DNA of 47,801 nucleotides from Halieaceae bacterium UBA4452 (GCA_002389505.1 DGPA01000026.1:52245-100045); one strand, 5' to 3'. Shown: positions 1-9,089, counted from the stretch's first letter. The notes: generated from the sequence alone by a model not told the origin. Made by a program: numbers and translations.

Positions 1-23
1 CGTCCTCAGGGATCAACCCACGT

Positions 24-2315
24 TCAGTTGCCCCCGAGCTGCCAAAACAGGAAGGCGTAGATGTCGGCGATTTGCTCAAGTACCTGTGCCCGGGTAGAGC
101 CAATGCCATGGCCTGCGTCAAAATCGACCCGCAACAACACTGGCGGACCTTCGTCACCGTTGGCCGCTTGCAGCTTCGCCGCCATTTTCCCTGACATCCA
201 CACGTTGACCCGACTGTCGTTGTAGCCATGGGTGAGCAAGGTGGCGGGGTAAGATTGGCGCTCATCGACCTGATGATAGGCGCTCATTGCCAGCAAATGC
301 TCAAAACCGTCCTCCTCGGTGACGGTACCAAACTCTTTAATATTGGGTACGCCATTGGTAGTGGTCTCCGCGCGGATGGCGTCGAGCATGCCCACCTGCA
401 TGACGGCAGCCCCAAACAGATCGGGTCGGGTCGTCACCGATCGGCCGGCTAAAATGCCACCCGCACTGCCGCCCATAGGCGCCATATGTGCAGGGGCGGT
501 ATAGCTCTCGCGCACCAAGTACTCCGCACAGGCAATGAGGTCGAGCCAGGTATTGGGTTTGTTGCCCATGCGTCCTGCATAGTGCCATTCCTGCCCATAC
601 TCGCCGCCACCGCGGACATGGGCAATGGCATAGACGCCACCGCGCTCAAGCCATGCCAAGCGCAGGGGCGAAAAATTTTGGTCCATGGAAATGCCATAGC
701 TGCCGTAGCCGTAGACAATGGTGGGGTGACTACCATCGAGCACTAAGTCTGCCCGGTGCAAAATACTCAAGGGTACCGGGGTGCCGTCGTGGGAGGGAAC
801 GAGCACCTCCTTGGCGACCAAGCCGTCCAGGTTGTCAAATTGGCCCTTGGGTACCATGCCGGTGTCGGTGAAGGTATTATCCTTGGGGTCATAGGCGTAG
901 CGAACCCCGCCCTGAATCCAGGCGCTTTCATAGAGCAAGATGCCGTCCACGTGGGGGGAAATACCCGAGATATACCCGGCGCCCCCCCGGGGGGTCACCA
1001 AGGGTGTGACCGTCCCGTCTTGCGTCAGCCGAAGCACGCCACTGACCCCGTCACGTTTGGTCTCGACATACAGGGCATCCTTTGCCGCCGCCACACCACT
1101 GAGGACCCTATCGCTTGGACCAATAACGGCTTGGGCGGTATCCAACCTGGGGGCCGAGAGCGCCGTTTTGAGCAGCTGGTAGCGCGGCGCATCCCGGGCG
1201 GTGAGCAGATAAATGAACTCGCCTTTTACCGCGAAATCACTGACCCAATCGGCCTCATTGGCGATGCGCACCCAAGGAATATTGTCGTCCAAAAGCTGAT
1301 CGACCGGCGCAGTAAACAGTGAGATTTCGTTATTGTCACCGTGCTTGACCTTTAACACGGCGTGCGCTGAGTCGGGAGTCAGCCACAGGCTTGGGAAGTC
1401 GGTATCGAGTAGCGGCAACCGGGAAGAATGCCCAAAGCCGACAATGAGTGCATCATCTTTGGGGTCGGTGCCCATGACATGGTGGCGCACCTCGGTTTTT
1501 TTATAGATGTCAATGTCGTTCGCATCGTCGGGTAGATCTTGGCGACGACTGTAAAAAAAGCCGCGATTATCTGCGCTCCACATTGGCCGATTGTAGGCCG
1601 TCTCTATATGACTGATGGGCGCATCGAGAGGCTCTCCCGAGAGGACATCTAACAGGTGGTAGGTGGTTTGCTCAGACCCTCCCTGAGCCAAACCATAGAC
1701 CACGATGCGTCCGTCCGAGGAGGGCATGTAGCCACCCAGCGCGTAGTGCTGCTCCTCAGGGGCACTGAGGTTTTCCGGATCAATAAGGAGCTGGGGGGGC
1801 TGCTTGGGGGACGGTTGATAGTACAGCTTAGCCAGATTTTCCCCGGCATTGCGGCGCAAATAAAAGCGCCCGCCATTCGCCAACTGGCGAACACCAAAGG
1901 TGGTGTAGGGGGCGCCCTCGTCCAGCTCCACTAAGCGCGCATAGAGGGCGTCGCGCTGGGGCAGCTGGCCAAGAACTGCCTGGGCATGGGCGGCTTGACC
2001 CTTAAACCAGGACACCACCTCGAGCGCGTCTTGGTCTTCTAAATACCGGTACGGGTCTTGAACCTCGACCCCCCAGTGGCTGTCGGTCACTATACGGACC
2101 GGAGCTTTCGGTGCGGGCACAACGGCAGCGGCGGTGATTGATGATGAGGTAGACATGATAGGCGGTTCTCGGTCATTGAGTGGGTCGCGGGGAGTTGGGG
2201 TTCTATCGCAGGCCACTAGCAGCGTCACGGTGGTCAAAGACAGTAGCAGTGCGCCCAATACCCTTTGCCAAACCGCCACTACCGCAGGTCGAGGGTTCTG
2301 GATTTTGGCCGGCAT
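24..2315 (-). CDS. Prolyl oligopeptidase family serine peptidase (S9A), putative lipoprotein
   Basis: Cleaves short peptides after proline, by family. The protein has an N-terminal beta-propeller region and a C-terminal alpha/beta hydrolase domain. With the start chosen here it is 763 aa, and the catalytic triad reads Ser617 (GGSAGG), Asp700 (YNDSRV) and His736 (DAGHG). I chose the ATG at 2315 because it gives a classic lipoprotein signal: a basic N-region, a hydrophobic stretch, and lipobox LVAC with Cys36. Longer starts at 2351, 2384 or 2435 only add a polar stretch that is not signal-like; none has a strong ribosome site, although 2384 has a weak GGGACG. The gene is therefore probably periplasmic, anchored in the outer or inner membrane. 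It diverges from galE. Function and fold are clear; the start and the lipoprotein call are inference. Confidence 0.88.
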   Translation of the reverse strand: MPAKIQNPRPAVVAVWQRVLGALLLSLTTVTLLVACDRTPTPRDPLNDREPPIMSTSSSITAAAVVPAPKAPVRIVTDSHWGVEVQDPYRYLEDQDALEVVSWFKGQAAHAQAVLGQLPQRDALYARLVELDEGAPYTTFGVRQLANGGRFYLRRNAGENLAKLYYQPSPKQPPQLLIDPENLSAPEEQHYALGGYMPSSDGRIVVYGLAQGGSEQTTYHLLDVLSGEPLDAPISHIETAYNRPMWSADNRGFFYSRRQDLPDDANDIDIYKKTEVRHHVMGTDPKDDALIVGFGHSSRLPLLDTDFPSLWLTPDSAHAVLKVKHGDNNEISLFTAPVDQLLDDNIPWVRIANEADWVSDFAVKGEFIYLLTARDAPRYQLLKTALSAPRLDTAQAVIGPSDRVLSGVAAAKDALYVETKRDGVSGVLRLTQDGTVTPLVTPRGGAGYISGISPHVDGILLYESAWIQGGVRYAYDPKDNTFTDTGMVPKGQFDNLDGLVAKEVLVPSHDGTPVPLSILHRADLVLDGSHPTIVYGYGSYGISMDQNFSPLRLAWLERGGVYAIAHVRGGGEYGQEWHYAGRMGNKPNTWLDLIACAEYLVRESYTAPAHMAPMGGSAGGILAGRSVTTRPDLFGAAVMQVGMLDAIRAETTTNGVPNIKEFGTVTEEDGFEHLLAMSAYHQVDERQSYPATLLTHGYNDSRVNVWMSGKMAAKLQAANGDEGPPVLLRVDFDAGHGIGSTRAQVLEQIADIYAFLFWQLGGN

Positions 2316-2660
2316 ATTGATTGTCGCAGCAGTCGTCGCCGGCGTGGGCATGATTGTAGACAGTGGATGTCTGTGGGGTGCCATGGCTTCGTCCCAGCAG
2401 CAAAAGACACCGAACGTTAGCACAGCTTGTCCCAATAGGGTAAGCGTTCCTGTGCCGGCCAGTAAGTGTTAGGCAGGCGAATCGCGTCGCTGATGAGAGA
2501 TGGACAGTGCCTGCAAATGAGAGCGATTATGGCGACCCAGATTTTTATGGCACTCGGCATGAACCAAACCCTTGGGATGGCCTCAACAGGCGAGGGGCTA
2601 CAGGTTCTTTCACCGCGCCATCTCCGCTACCATGAAACCTGGATAAGTGGGGGGAACGGC
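2316..2660. other. Intergenic region between divergent peptidase and galE
   Basis: About 345 bases with no convincing gene. It must hold the divergent promoters, but I could not pick a hexamer pair that stands out. Part of it would be coding if the peptidase used one of its upstream starts. The galE frame is also open back to 2466, but that extension has no GalE-like sequence. Confidence 0.5.
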
Positions 2661-3653
2661 ATGCATTTTTTGGTCACTGGCGGCGCAGGTTATATCGGGT
2701 CGCATACGGTGCGGGCACTGTTGCAACAAGGCCATAGCACCACCGTGTTAGACGACTTTTCCACCGGCCACCGCTGGGCGACTCAGGGGCAAGCGGTGAT
2801 AGAGGTGGATCTGAAAGATCTGGGCGCGCTGCGTACAGCGCTCGCCGGCACAACCTTCGACGGGGTGTTTCACTTTGCCGCCAAGTCGCTGGTGGCCGAG
2901 TCGAACCGAGAACCCCAGCTGTATTACCAGAACAATGTAGACGGCACTGCCCACTTGTTAACGGTAGCATTGGAGAACGGTTGGAACCGCTGTGTGTTGT
3001 CATCGACGGCCGCGGTATATGGCAACCCTATCACTGACACGCTGGGTGAAGCGCACCCCAAAAATCCCATTAGCGTCTATGGGCAGACCAAGCTTGCCAT
3101 GGAGCACCTGCTTGAGCGTACCTGCGCCGACCATCCGTTCAGCGCAGTGTGCTTGCGCTACTTTAATGCGGCGGGTGCGGCCAGCGATGCGAGTCTAGGG
3201 GAAGCCCACGACCCAGAAACTCACCTCATTCCCACTGCGCTCAAGGCCGCGGCGGGAACAGGCAAACCGCTGACCATTTTTGGGGACGACTACCCCACCG
3301 CTGACGGCACCTGTATTCGCGATTATATTCACGTCGAAGACCTGGCCAATGCACACCTGCACGCCATGAATTACCTCGCTGATCATCAGGGATTCATCGC
3401 CTGTAATCTGGGCAACGGGGTGGGCTTTTCCGTCAAGGCAGTATTGGCTGCTTGCGAGCAAGCGGTGGGCGCGACCATTGACTACAGTATAGGGGCTAGG
3501 CGCAAGGGCGACCCGGCGACGCTGGTCGCTGACGCTACACGGGCAAAGGACGTGCTAGATTGGCAGCCGACGCATACCACTATTGAGGCTATTGTGGCGA
3601 GTGCTTGGGTCTGGGAGAGAACGTGGGAAATTCACGAGGATAGACGAGGATAG
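2661..3653 (+). CDS. galE: UDP-glucose 4-epimerase
   Basis: Interconverts UDP-glucose and UDP-galactose in the cytoplasm, supplying galactose for lipopolysaccharide or exopolysaccharide. It is an extended short-chain dehydrogenase of 330 aa, close to the 338 aa usual for the family. The NAD-binding GGAGYIG lies at residues 7-13, the active-site SST at 114-116, and the catalytic Tyr140-x3-Lys144 in VYGQTK. The frame is open for 65 more codons upstream, but the Rossmann beta strand begins at the ATG at 2661 (MHFLVTGG), which follows a GGGGG-containing ribosome site, so that start is preferred. It is the only plus-strand sugar-nucleotide gene here and is separated by 286 bases from the methyltransferase gene. 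Confidence 0.93.
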   Translation: MHFLVTGGAGYIGSHTVRALLQQGHSTTVLDDFSTGHRWATQGQAVIEVDLKDLGALRTALAGTTFDGVFHFAAKSLVAESNREPQLYYQNNVDGTAHLLTVALENGWNRCVLSSTAAVYGNPITDTLGEAHPKNPISVYGQTKLAMEHLLERTCADHPFSAVCLRYFNAAGAASDASLGEAHDPETHLIPTALKAAAGTGKPLTIFGDDYPTADGTCIRDYIHVEDLANAHLHAMNYLADHQGFIACNLGNGVGFSVKAVLAACEQAVGATIDYSIGARRKGDPATLVADATRAKDVLDWQPTHTTIEAIVASAWVWERTWEIHEDRRG

Positions 3654-3939
3654 TGTGCGCGATTTACCTAGGCCTGACTTGGCTAGCCCTTTTGGCGGGA
3701 GGATCAGCGAGCGGGACAGCAAACCGAACCCTAGCTAGTTAGTGTAGCTACTGACGGTGAGACGACGGGTTGCTCGCAACCACCGATTACAAACGCCGCG
3801 CATGGCGCCATGTTGTATCGCTGAGAGGTGGTGACCACGTGGAGCCTGATTAAATGGCACAAAGTAACATGCAAATGTGTTCGTTTCAGTCTATAACAGG
3901 TAAGGGTGCCATAGAGCAGCTACGCGCGAATAGGGGACA

Positions 3940-4764
3940 ATGAAAGGCTACGGTATTGTTAAAACACTCAATGAATTGAACTTAAACCATTCGGCGCTGT
4001 TGCTGGAAGAAGCTCATTTTGCTCATTCACAGCTACAAACAAACATGGCTTCGTTAGGGGGTCAGGCCAACATATTAGAAGTGGGCTGTGGCTATGGCGT
4101 ATTACTGTCTATGCTGGCTGAGGAATTTCCGCATCATCGATTTAGTGGCATAGAACCTTTTTTCGATGGATTCGCTCAACTCGAGACATTCACTGGGGTC
4201 GTTAGCCAGATGAACGTCAACATGAAAACTGAGGCTTATGGAGATCATCACCCTGAAGAAAAATATGATGCTATTTATTGCGTCAACGTTTTCGAGCATG
4301 TTAACGATTGGCGTCATTTCTTAGATTGGGCTACAGATCATTTACAGGTCGGTGGAAAATTACTCGTCATGTGCCCAAATTATGGATTTCCCTATGAATC
4401 GCATTTCAGGATTCCCGTTATCGTTAATAAATACGTCACCCATACACTTTTCCAACGTTACATTTATCGGTTTGAGAAAAACAATGACTGTGTCGGCCTA
4501 TGGGATTCGCTCAATTTTGTAAAGAAAGCTGACGTGCGTCAATTTCTTGGCCAGAGTGAGTACTCCCTGAGGTTAGTGATGAGTGATGAAACGGAGATTA
4601 TTGACGAGTTAGTCTTAAGATTCGCTCAGGATACTGAGTTCAGGAAAAGACATCGTTTTATTGGTGGCGTCGCAGAACTGATGAAAAAGCTGGGCATTTT
4701 AAAATTCATACACTACTTTCCTAACTACAACCCCTATATGAAACTAACGTTTACTAGGGGTTGA
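3940..4764 (+). CDS. SAM-dependent class I methyltransferase, AT-rich
   Basis: A 274 aa protein with a class I methyltransferase core. Motif I is ILEVGCGYG near residue 46, followed by an acidic motif (GIEPF) and a YDAIYCVNVFEHV stretch typical of the Methyltransf_11/23 group. The substrate cannot be read from the sequence; the setting among sugar-nucleotide and glycosyltransferase genes suggests a glycan or lipid-linked sugar. The start at 3940 follows AGGGGACA, a good ribosome site. Base composition is unlike its neighbours: my hand count gives about 39% GC over 4261-4380 against about 55% in a sample of galE, which suggests acquisition by transfer. It has no operon partner; both flanks are gene-poor. 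Confidence 0.8.
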   Translation: MKGYGIVKTLNELNLNHSALLLEEAHFAHSQLQTNMASLGGQANILEVGCGYGVLLSMLAEEFPHHRFSGIEPFFDGFAQLETFTGVVSQMNVNMKTEAYGDHHPEEKYDAIYCVNVFEHVNDWRHFLDWATDHLQVGGKLLVMCPNYGFPYESHFRIPVIVNKYVTHTLFQRYIYRFEKNNDCVGLWDSLNFVKKADVRQFLGQSEYSLRLVMSDETEIIDELVLRFAQDTEFRKRHRFIGGVAELMKKLGILKFIHYFPNYNPYMKLTFTRG

Positions 4765-5140
4765 CTGGCCTCTAGGCGCCGAGAATGCGGGGTTCTGTAG
4801 CACTGAAAGATCGACGCTTAACCGGCCTTACCTGCTTTTGCACACTGTACCCTCTGAAAAGTCACCCAGGGGTGAAGCACGCGGCGTTTACGCCCAGTTA
4901 ATCTGCAGGCTTGAGCCACGCTAAACCACCCAGCCAAAGAGCGTTTGCAGCATAGGCACCGCCGCGGCCAGCAGAATAACTCCGAGCATGATGTTAACCC
5001 AGGCAAAGCGCACGTCCACTGCACCGAAGCGTCGCTCTCGGGTGATACTCTCCGGGTGACTTATTGATTAGCCGAGCCGGTCTATGGTTCAAAATGCTAG
5101 ACGCATGAGGTTTGACGGAGCCGTCTGATCACAAGGACAA
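4765..5140. other. Gene-poor gap with decayed coding sequence
   Basis: About 375 bases between the methyltransferase gene and ugd, which converge here. I see no intact gene. The only coding-like signal is the short membrane-segment remnant at 4921-5067 on the minus strand, entered separately. No clear terminator hairpin with a T run was found. Confidence 0.5.
4921..5067 (-). pseudogene. Possible C-terminal remnant of a membrane protein
   Basis: A 48-codon open stretch bounded by stops. It encodes a charged segment (ITRERRFGAVDVRFAW) followed by one strongly hydrophobic helix (NIMLGVILLAAAVPMLQTL) and a stop. This looks like the last transmembrane segment of a polytopic transporter rather than random sequence, but there is no start codon near its 5' end and upstream bases do not extend it. 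I do not recognise the family. Inference: what is left of a gene deleted when the polysaccharide region was rearranged. Confidence 0.3.
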
Positions 5141-6313
5141 CTACGCATCACCCCCAAATAGATCCCGGGTATAGACTTTGTCAGCAACATCGTTAAGGCT
5201 CGCGCTCCTGCGATTGGTAATGATGATATTGCAACGGTCCTTGAAAGCCTTAAGATCGGTCATTACCTCGGAGCCAAAGAATTCGTTTTCGTTAATGGTC
5301 GGCTCATAAACCACCACCTCCACACCTTTGGCTTTGATGCGCTTCATAACGCCTTGCATGGAAGAGGCGCGAATATTGTCCGACCCTTCCTTCATGATCA
5401 AGCGGTAAATGCCCACCACTTTGGGGTGCCGGTTCAATACCGCATTCGCAATAAAATCCTTACGTGTCGCGTTGGCATCGACGATCGCCCGAATCAGGTT
5501 GCTGGGCACATCGGCAAAATTGGCCAGCAGCTGTTTGGTGTCTTTGGGCAAGCAATAACCGCCGTAACCAAAGGACGGATTGTTGTAGTGAGAGCCAATG
5601 CGGGGGTCCAGCCCCACGCCTTCAATAATATTGCGCGCGTCCAGTTCGTGAGCTTCAGCGTAGCTGTCCAGCTCGTTAAAGTAGGCTACGCGCATGGCTA
5701 GGTAGGTGTTGGCAAAGAGTTTGATAGCCTCGGCTTCGGTGCTGCCGGTGTGCAGTACGGGAATGTTTTCATCCTCGGCGCCCTGCACCAGTAGTTTGGC
5801 GAAGCCTTTGCCTCGAACAGTGTTGTCGCCCACCACAATGCGGGAGGGATGCAAATTATCGTAAAGCGCCCGGCCTTCACGTAAAAATTCGGGGCTGAAC
5901 AGGATGTTGTCGTGCCCCGTCCTTTCTCGTAACTGCCTAGTAAAGCCCACCGGTACCGTCGACTTAATAACCAGGGTGGCGTCTGGGTTAATGCCTATAG
6001 CATCAGCCACTACCGACTCGACAGAGGAGGTATCGAAGTCGTTGCTGATTGGATCGTAATTGGTAGGGGTCGCCACCACAATGTAGTCAGCATGCCGATA
6101 CGCCCGCGCTTTGTCAGTGGTCGCTACCAGGTTCAGCGGCACTTCCTTCAAGAATAGCGCCAGCTCTGGGTCCTCGATGGTGGGCTCACCCCGATTAATC
6201 GTGGCCACGCGCTCGTCATTAATATCGTAGGCGACCACATCATTGTGCTGGGCCAGCAGCACAGCGTTGGCCAGACCCACATAACCTGTGCCTACAACGG
6301 CTATTTTTATCAT
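5141..6313 (-). CDS. ugd: UDP-glucose 6-dehydrogenase
   Basis: Oxidises UDP-glucose twice with NAD+ to UDP-glucuronate, a precursor for acidic exopolysaccharide. At 390 aa it is very close to the E. coli Ugd type: N-terminal Rossmann VVGTGYVGLANAVLLAQ, ATPTNYDP near residue 81, FSPEFLREG near 139, and the catalytic Cys254 in GGYCLPKDT. I start it at the ATG at 6313 (MIKIAVVG), where the first beta strand begins; an in-frame TTG three codons upstream (6322) is possible. Upstream is a perfect TATAAT at 6463-6468 on the same strand, but I could not find a matching -35. It lies 198 bases downstream of the GDP-fucose synthase gene. Confidence 0.95.
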   Translation of the reverse strand: MIKIAVVGTGYVGLANAVLLAQHNDVVAYDINDERVATINRGEPTIEDPELALFLKEVPLNLVATTDKARAYRHADYIVVATPTNYDPISNDFDTSSVESVVADAIGINPDATLVIKSTVPVGFTRQLRERTGHDNILFSPEFLREGRALYDNLHPSRIVVGDNTVRGKGFAKLLVQGAEDENIPVLHTGSTEAEAIKLFANTYLAMRVAYFNELDSYAEAHELDARNIIEGVGLDPRIGSHYNNPSFGYGGYCLPKDTKQLLANFADVPSNLIRAIVDANATRKDFIANAVLNRHPKVVGIYRLIMKEGSDNIRASSMQGVMKRIKAKGVEVVVYEPTINENEFFGSEVMTDLKAFKDRCNIIITNRRSASLNDVADKVYTRDLFGGDA

Positions 6314-6511
6314 GGTGCTCAACTCACTCTTTCACTGGATTCATGACGTAACCACTTTGTTTTAATCACCGGTGCTTCTTGGCACTATCGAGGTCAGACT
6401 TCACCGTTTCTCCATCATCTCATTGACCGCAGTGCCCTGTTCATCGCTGACCCGTGCGCAGCATTATAGTTGCCCAGCGTAACCTTTTTGTTATCGAGGG
6501 AACGGCAGGAT

Positions 6512-7480
6512 TTAAGCTCTGGCGGTGGTAATGTTATCCACATACCACTCATAGGCATGCTCCAGACCCGATCGCAGGTCGTAGGTCGCTTGCCAGCCTA
6601 GGCGTTTTAACTTGGTGTTATCCATGAGTTTCCGTGGCGGACCGTCGGGTTTGGTGGTATCCCAGTCAATGCTGCCGTTGAAGCCGGTTACCTGGGCAAT
6701 TGTTTCCACGAGCTTTTTAATCGAGCAATCGGTTCCATTACCTACGTTAATATGACTAAGACGCGGCTCGGTCAGCCCCTCATACTGCTCGCGCGGTAGA
6801 TTCATAACACACACGCTGGCCGAGGCCATGTCGTCCACATGGAGAAATTCTCGCAGGGCACTACCGGTGCCCCAGTTCGTCACGCTGGCAGCGTTATTTT
6901 CCACGGCCTCGTGGAAGCGACGCAGTAGCGCCGGAATCACGTGGCTGTTCTCGAGGTGAAAGTTGTCGCCAGGGCCATAGAGATTGGTAGGCATGACGCT
7001 ACGATAGTCGGTGCCGTACTGGCGGTTATAACTCTCGCACAGCTTGATACCGGCGATCTTTGCCAGTGCGTAAGGCTCGTTTGTGGGCTCTAGAGAGCCC
7101 TGCATCAACTGCGATTCTTTCATTGGTTGGGTGGCCATGCGCGGGTAAATACAGGAGCTGCCCAAAAACAGCAGTTTCTGTACTCCAGCCCGCCACGCTT
7201 GATGCACCACGTTGGTCTCGACCATCAAGTTGTCGTAGATAAACTCAGCGGGGTAAGTATCGTTAGCGTGAATACCCCCCACCTTGGCGGCGCCGAGATA
7301 CACCTCATCGATTTGGTTCTGCTGGAAAAAATCTGCCACATCTTGCTGGATGCGTAAATCCAGCTCTGACCGACTCCGAGTCACCACCTCAACGTCACTA
7401 TTTCCCGACAGTTGGCGTGAAATAGCCGAGCCCACCATGCCCTTGTGGCCGGCAACAAATATGCGTTTAGTCAAAGCCAT
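6512..7480 (-). CDS. fcl: GDP-L-fucose synthase (GDP-4-keto-6-deoxymannose epimerase/reductase)
   Basis: Converts GDP-4-keto-6-deoxy-D-mannose to GDP-L-fucose using NADPH. The 322 aa extended SDR protein has VAGHKGMVGSAI at 9-20 for the cofactor, GSSCIYP at 107-113, and the catalytic Tyr137-x3-Lys141 (EPYALAK). The partner GDP-mannose dehydratase (gmd) is not in the window, so the substrate must be made elsewhere. The ribosome site GAGGA directly abuts the annotated ATG, while an in-frame TTG two codons later (7474) has ideal spacing, so translation may start there. A candidate promoter lies at 7512-7540. Also called wcaG. Confidence 0.93.
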   Translation of the reverse strand: MALTKRIFVAGHKGMVGSAISRQLSGNSDVEVVTRSRSELDLRIQQDVADFFQQNQIDEVYLGAAKVGGIHANDTYPAEFIYDNLMVETNVVHQAWRAGVQKLLFLGSSCIYPRMATQPMKESQLMQGSLEPTNEPYALAKIAGIKLCESYNRQYGTDYRSVMPTNLYGPGDNFHLENSHVIPALLRRFHEAVENNAASVTNWGTGSALREFLHVDDMASASVCVMNLPREQYEGLTEPRLSHINVGNGTDCSIKKLVETIAQVTGFNGSIDWDTTKPDGPPRKLMDNTKLKRLGWQATYDLRSGLEHAYEWYVDNITTARA

Positions 7481-7805
7481 TCCTCGCTATGCAGCTTGTA
7501 TTCGGCACTCTATTTAAGTATTTCTGACAGCCTGCGGCAAGTCAGCCAACGCGATGGCAACTTTGACTGCGGTACGCGGGCATCAAACAGCAATCGCTGG
7601 ATATGCATGACCCTGTCTTACTCAGTCTTCATTACTGCCTACCGTTATGCTCGGCTAGCTGCCTATTTGCCACTTAGTAGGACATCAATAATTGACAAGC
7701 CTAGCATCCATTCTTTGGACGCAGTTTTTTTTCGCGCTTCACTTGATTGATTGGGGTGCTCCAGGTGGCAGCCCGGGCAAGCGTCACTGCACTGCCGTCA
7801 GTAAG
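7481..7805. other. Intergenic region between glycosyltransferase and fcl genes
   Basis: About 325 bases without a convincing gene. An open frame runs through on the plus strand, but it begins antisense to fcl, has no ribosome site and encodes a low-complexity Ser-rich peptide. The region contains the candidate fcl promoter and, at 7639-7644, a CGGTAG on the minus strand that resembles the core of an ops element but lacks its flanks. Confidence 0.45.
7512..7540 (-). promoter_or_regulatory. Candidate sigma70 promoter for fcl
   Basis: On the minus strand TTGCCG and TTAAAT are separated by 17 bases, each matching four of six consensus bases. A start about seven bases downstream would give a leader of roughly 25 bases before fcl. 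Only the spacing and the AT-rich -10 support it. Confidence 0.33.
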
Positions 7806-9026
7806 CTACGGGGCGCAGTCACGCGGCACCGTCTCATATAACCGCTTTAACTTCTGAGCTGCGCCACTCCAGGAAAACGTTGTCCGCACGGTGTCAGCTT
7901 GCTGATGCGGATCACCCCAACGCGCTTCGCGGATAAACCCTGCCATTGCCTGGGTCAAAGCCGCCGGGGTACTGTCAACAAGCGCACCATTAGAGACCGT
8001 GGCAATACTGGCCAAGGCGCCCGCCGGCGAGGCAATCACTGGCAGTCCCGCCGCCGCGGCATCGAGTGCAGTGATGCAAAAACCTTCTTCGGTGGAAGGC
8101 TGAACATACAGGTGAGCGCCATCGTAAAACTTCGCCAGCTCAGCTAATGACAGGGTGCCATGCAGGTGGACAATATCCTCTACCCGCTGTCCCTCTACGC
8201 CGGCGACAACGCTGTCGTAATACACTCGACTTCTTTCCGTGGGACCTATCACGTCCCACTGAATAGTCATGTGTTGCGCGCGCAGGCGCTTGGCTATCTC
8301 GGGAATAAGGTGTTGGCGTTTGTGTGGGACGTAACCGCCCACAGTCAGTATTCGCAGGGGTCCATGAGGCATCGGACGCCGACTGTCTGGTCTATGCATA
8401 AGGGCCAATAATTCGTCGCTAGGTCCATGACTGATGACCTCAACAGATTGGCCAGGCAGCACCGGCGCCAGGGCATCGCGGACTTGCGCTGAGGGTACAA
8501 TGAGACCGTCGTAGCGATAGGCTTGAAGACGTCGGCGATTTTTCCAGCCCACACCCTGCAGCCGTAGCTGCTCCATCAGCCGCTGCCAATAGGGTGCTTG
8601 GGGCGGCAGTCTTCGATACTCCTTAGGTGGCACGGTATGCACCGTCACCACGGAGGGCAAACCGTTACTGCGCAGCGTGTCAGTGTCCAGCCGCTCCATT
8701 ATGAAGGGACCATAAACAACATGGAGTACGTCTGGCGCGTGATCCTGATCTGCCAGCCTTTGCGCGGCGTCATTGACACAATCACAAAAATAGTAACGGG
8801 CGCTGCGAGAGATATCACTCGTGGCGGTATGACCAACATCGATCCAGACCACCTTGTAACTAGGCACAGCCATGCCCTCAGGCAACCAAACGGTTGGTTC
8901 AGGGCCGGGCACCCACAGCTCTACCTCAACGCCTCGCTCCACCAGTGCGGTCAAGGTATGGTGAACATAACTCACGGTGCCCGCTGGGCAAGGAAAATAA
9001 TGTTCACTAATGGCCAATAACTTCAT
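7806..9026 (-). CDS. Glycosyltransferase family 4 (GT-B fold)
   Basis: Probably transfers a sugar from a nucleotide donor to a lipid-linked glycan at the inner membrane face. The 406 aa protein opens with MKLLAISEHYFPCPAGT, the glycine/proline loop typical of GT4 N-domains. It has ILTVGGYVPHKRQ at the start of the C-domain, and PSTEEGFCITALDAAAAG, the position of the E-x7-E donor motif; here the second acidic residue is Asp rather than Glu. Donor and acceptor are unknown. It lies directly downstream of the RfaH-type gene with a 108-base leader carrying an ops-like element at 9090-9101. Fold is certain, specificity is not. Confidence 0.85.
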   Translation of the reverse strand: MKLLAISEHYFPCPAGTVSYVHHTLTALVERGVEVELWVPGPEPTVWLPEGMAVPSYKVVWIDVGHTATSDISRSARYYFCDCVNDAAQRLADQDHAPDVLHVVYGPFIMERLDTDTLRSNGLPSVVTVHTVPPKEYRRLPPQAPYWQRLMEQLRLQGVGWKNRRRLQAYRYDGLIVPSAQVRDALAPVLPGQSVEVISHGPSDELLALMHRPDSRRPMPHGPLRILTVGGYVPHKRQHLIPEIAKRLRAQHMTIQWDVIGPTERSRVYYDSVVAGVEGQRVEDIVHLHGTLSLAELAKFYDGAHLYVQPSTEEGFCITALDAAAAGLPVIASPAGALASIATVSNGALVDSTPAALTQAMAGFIREARWGDPHQQADTVRTTFSWSGAAQKLKRLYETVPRDCAP

Positions 9027-9089
9027 GACATGCCTTTACCCCTTTGCCTCTTCACACCTTTGCACTTTTACACCTCCCGCACCCTGCTG

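Noticed and set aside
756..1322. 188-codon plus-strand frame opposite the prolyl oligopeptidase
   Set aside because: Antisense to a clear S9A domain; no start context and no recognisable motif.
3765..3785. Inverted repeat GGTTGC-TC-GCAACC
   Set aside because: Only six pairs with a two-base loop, no T run and no neighbouring partner; chance occurrence is likely.
4818..5024. 68-codon minus-strand frame in the ugd-methyltransferase gap
   Set aside because: Cys/Trp/Arg-rich translation typical of an out-of-frame reading; the hydrophobic segment lies in another frame.
6463..6468. Perfect TATAAT upstream of ugd
   Set aside because: No acceptable -35 at 15-19 bases and no extended -10, so I mention it under ugd but do not call a promoter.
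7445..7750. 101-codon plus-strand frame across the fcl upstream gap
   Set aside because: It starts antisense to fcl, lacks a ribosome site, is Ser-rich and low in complexity, and resembles no family I know.
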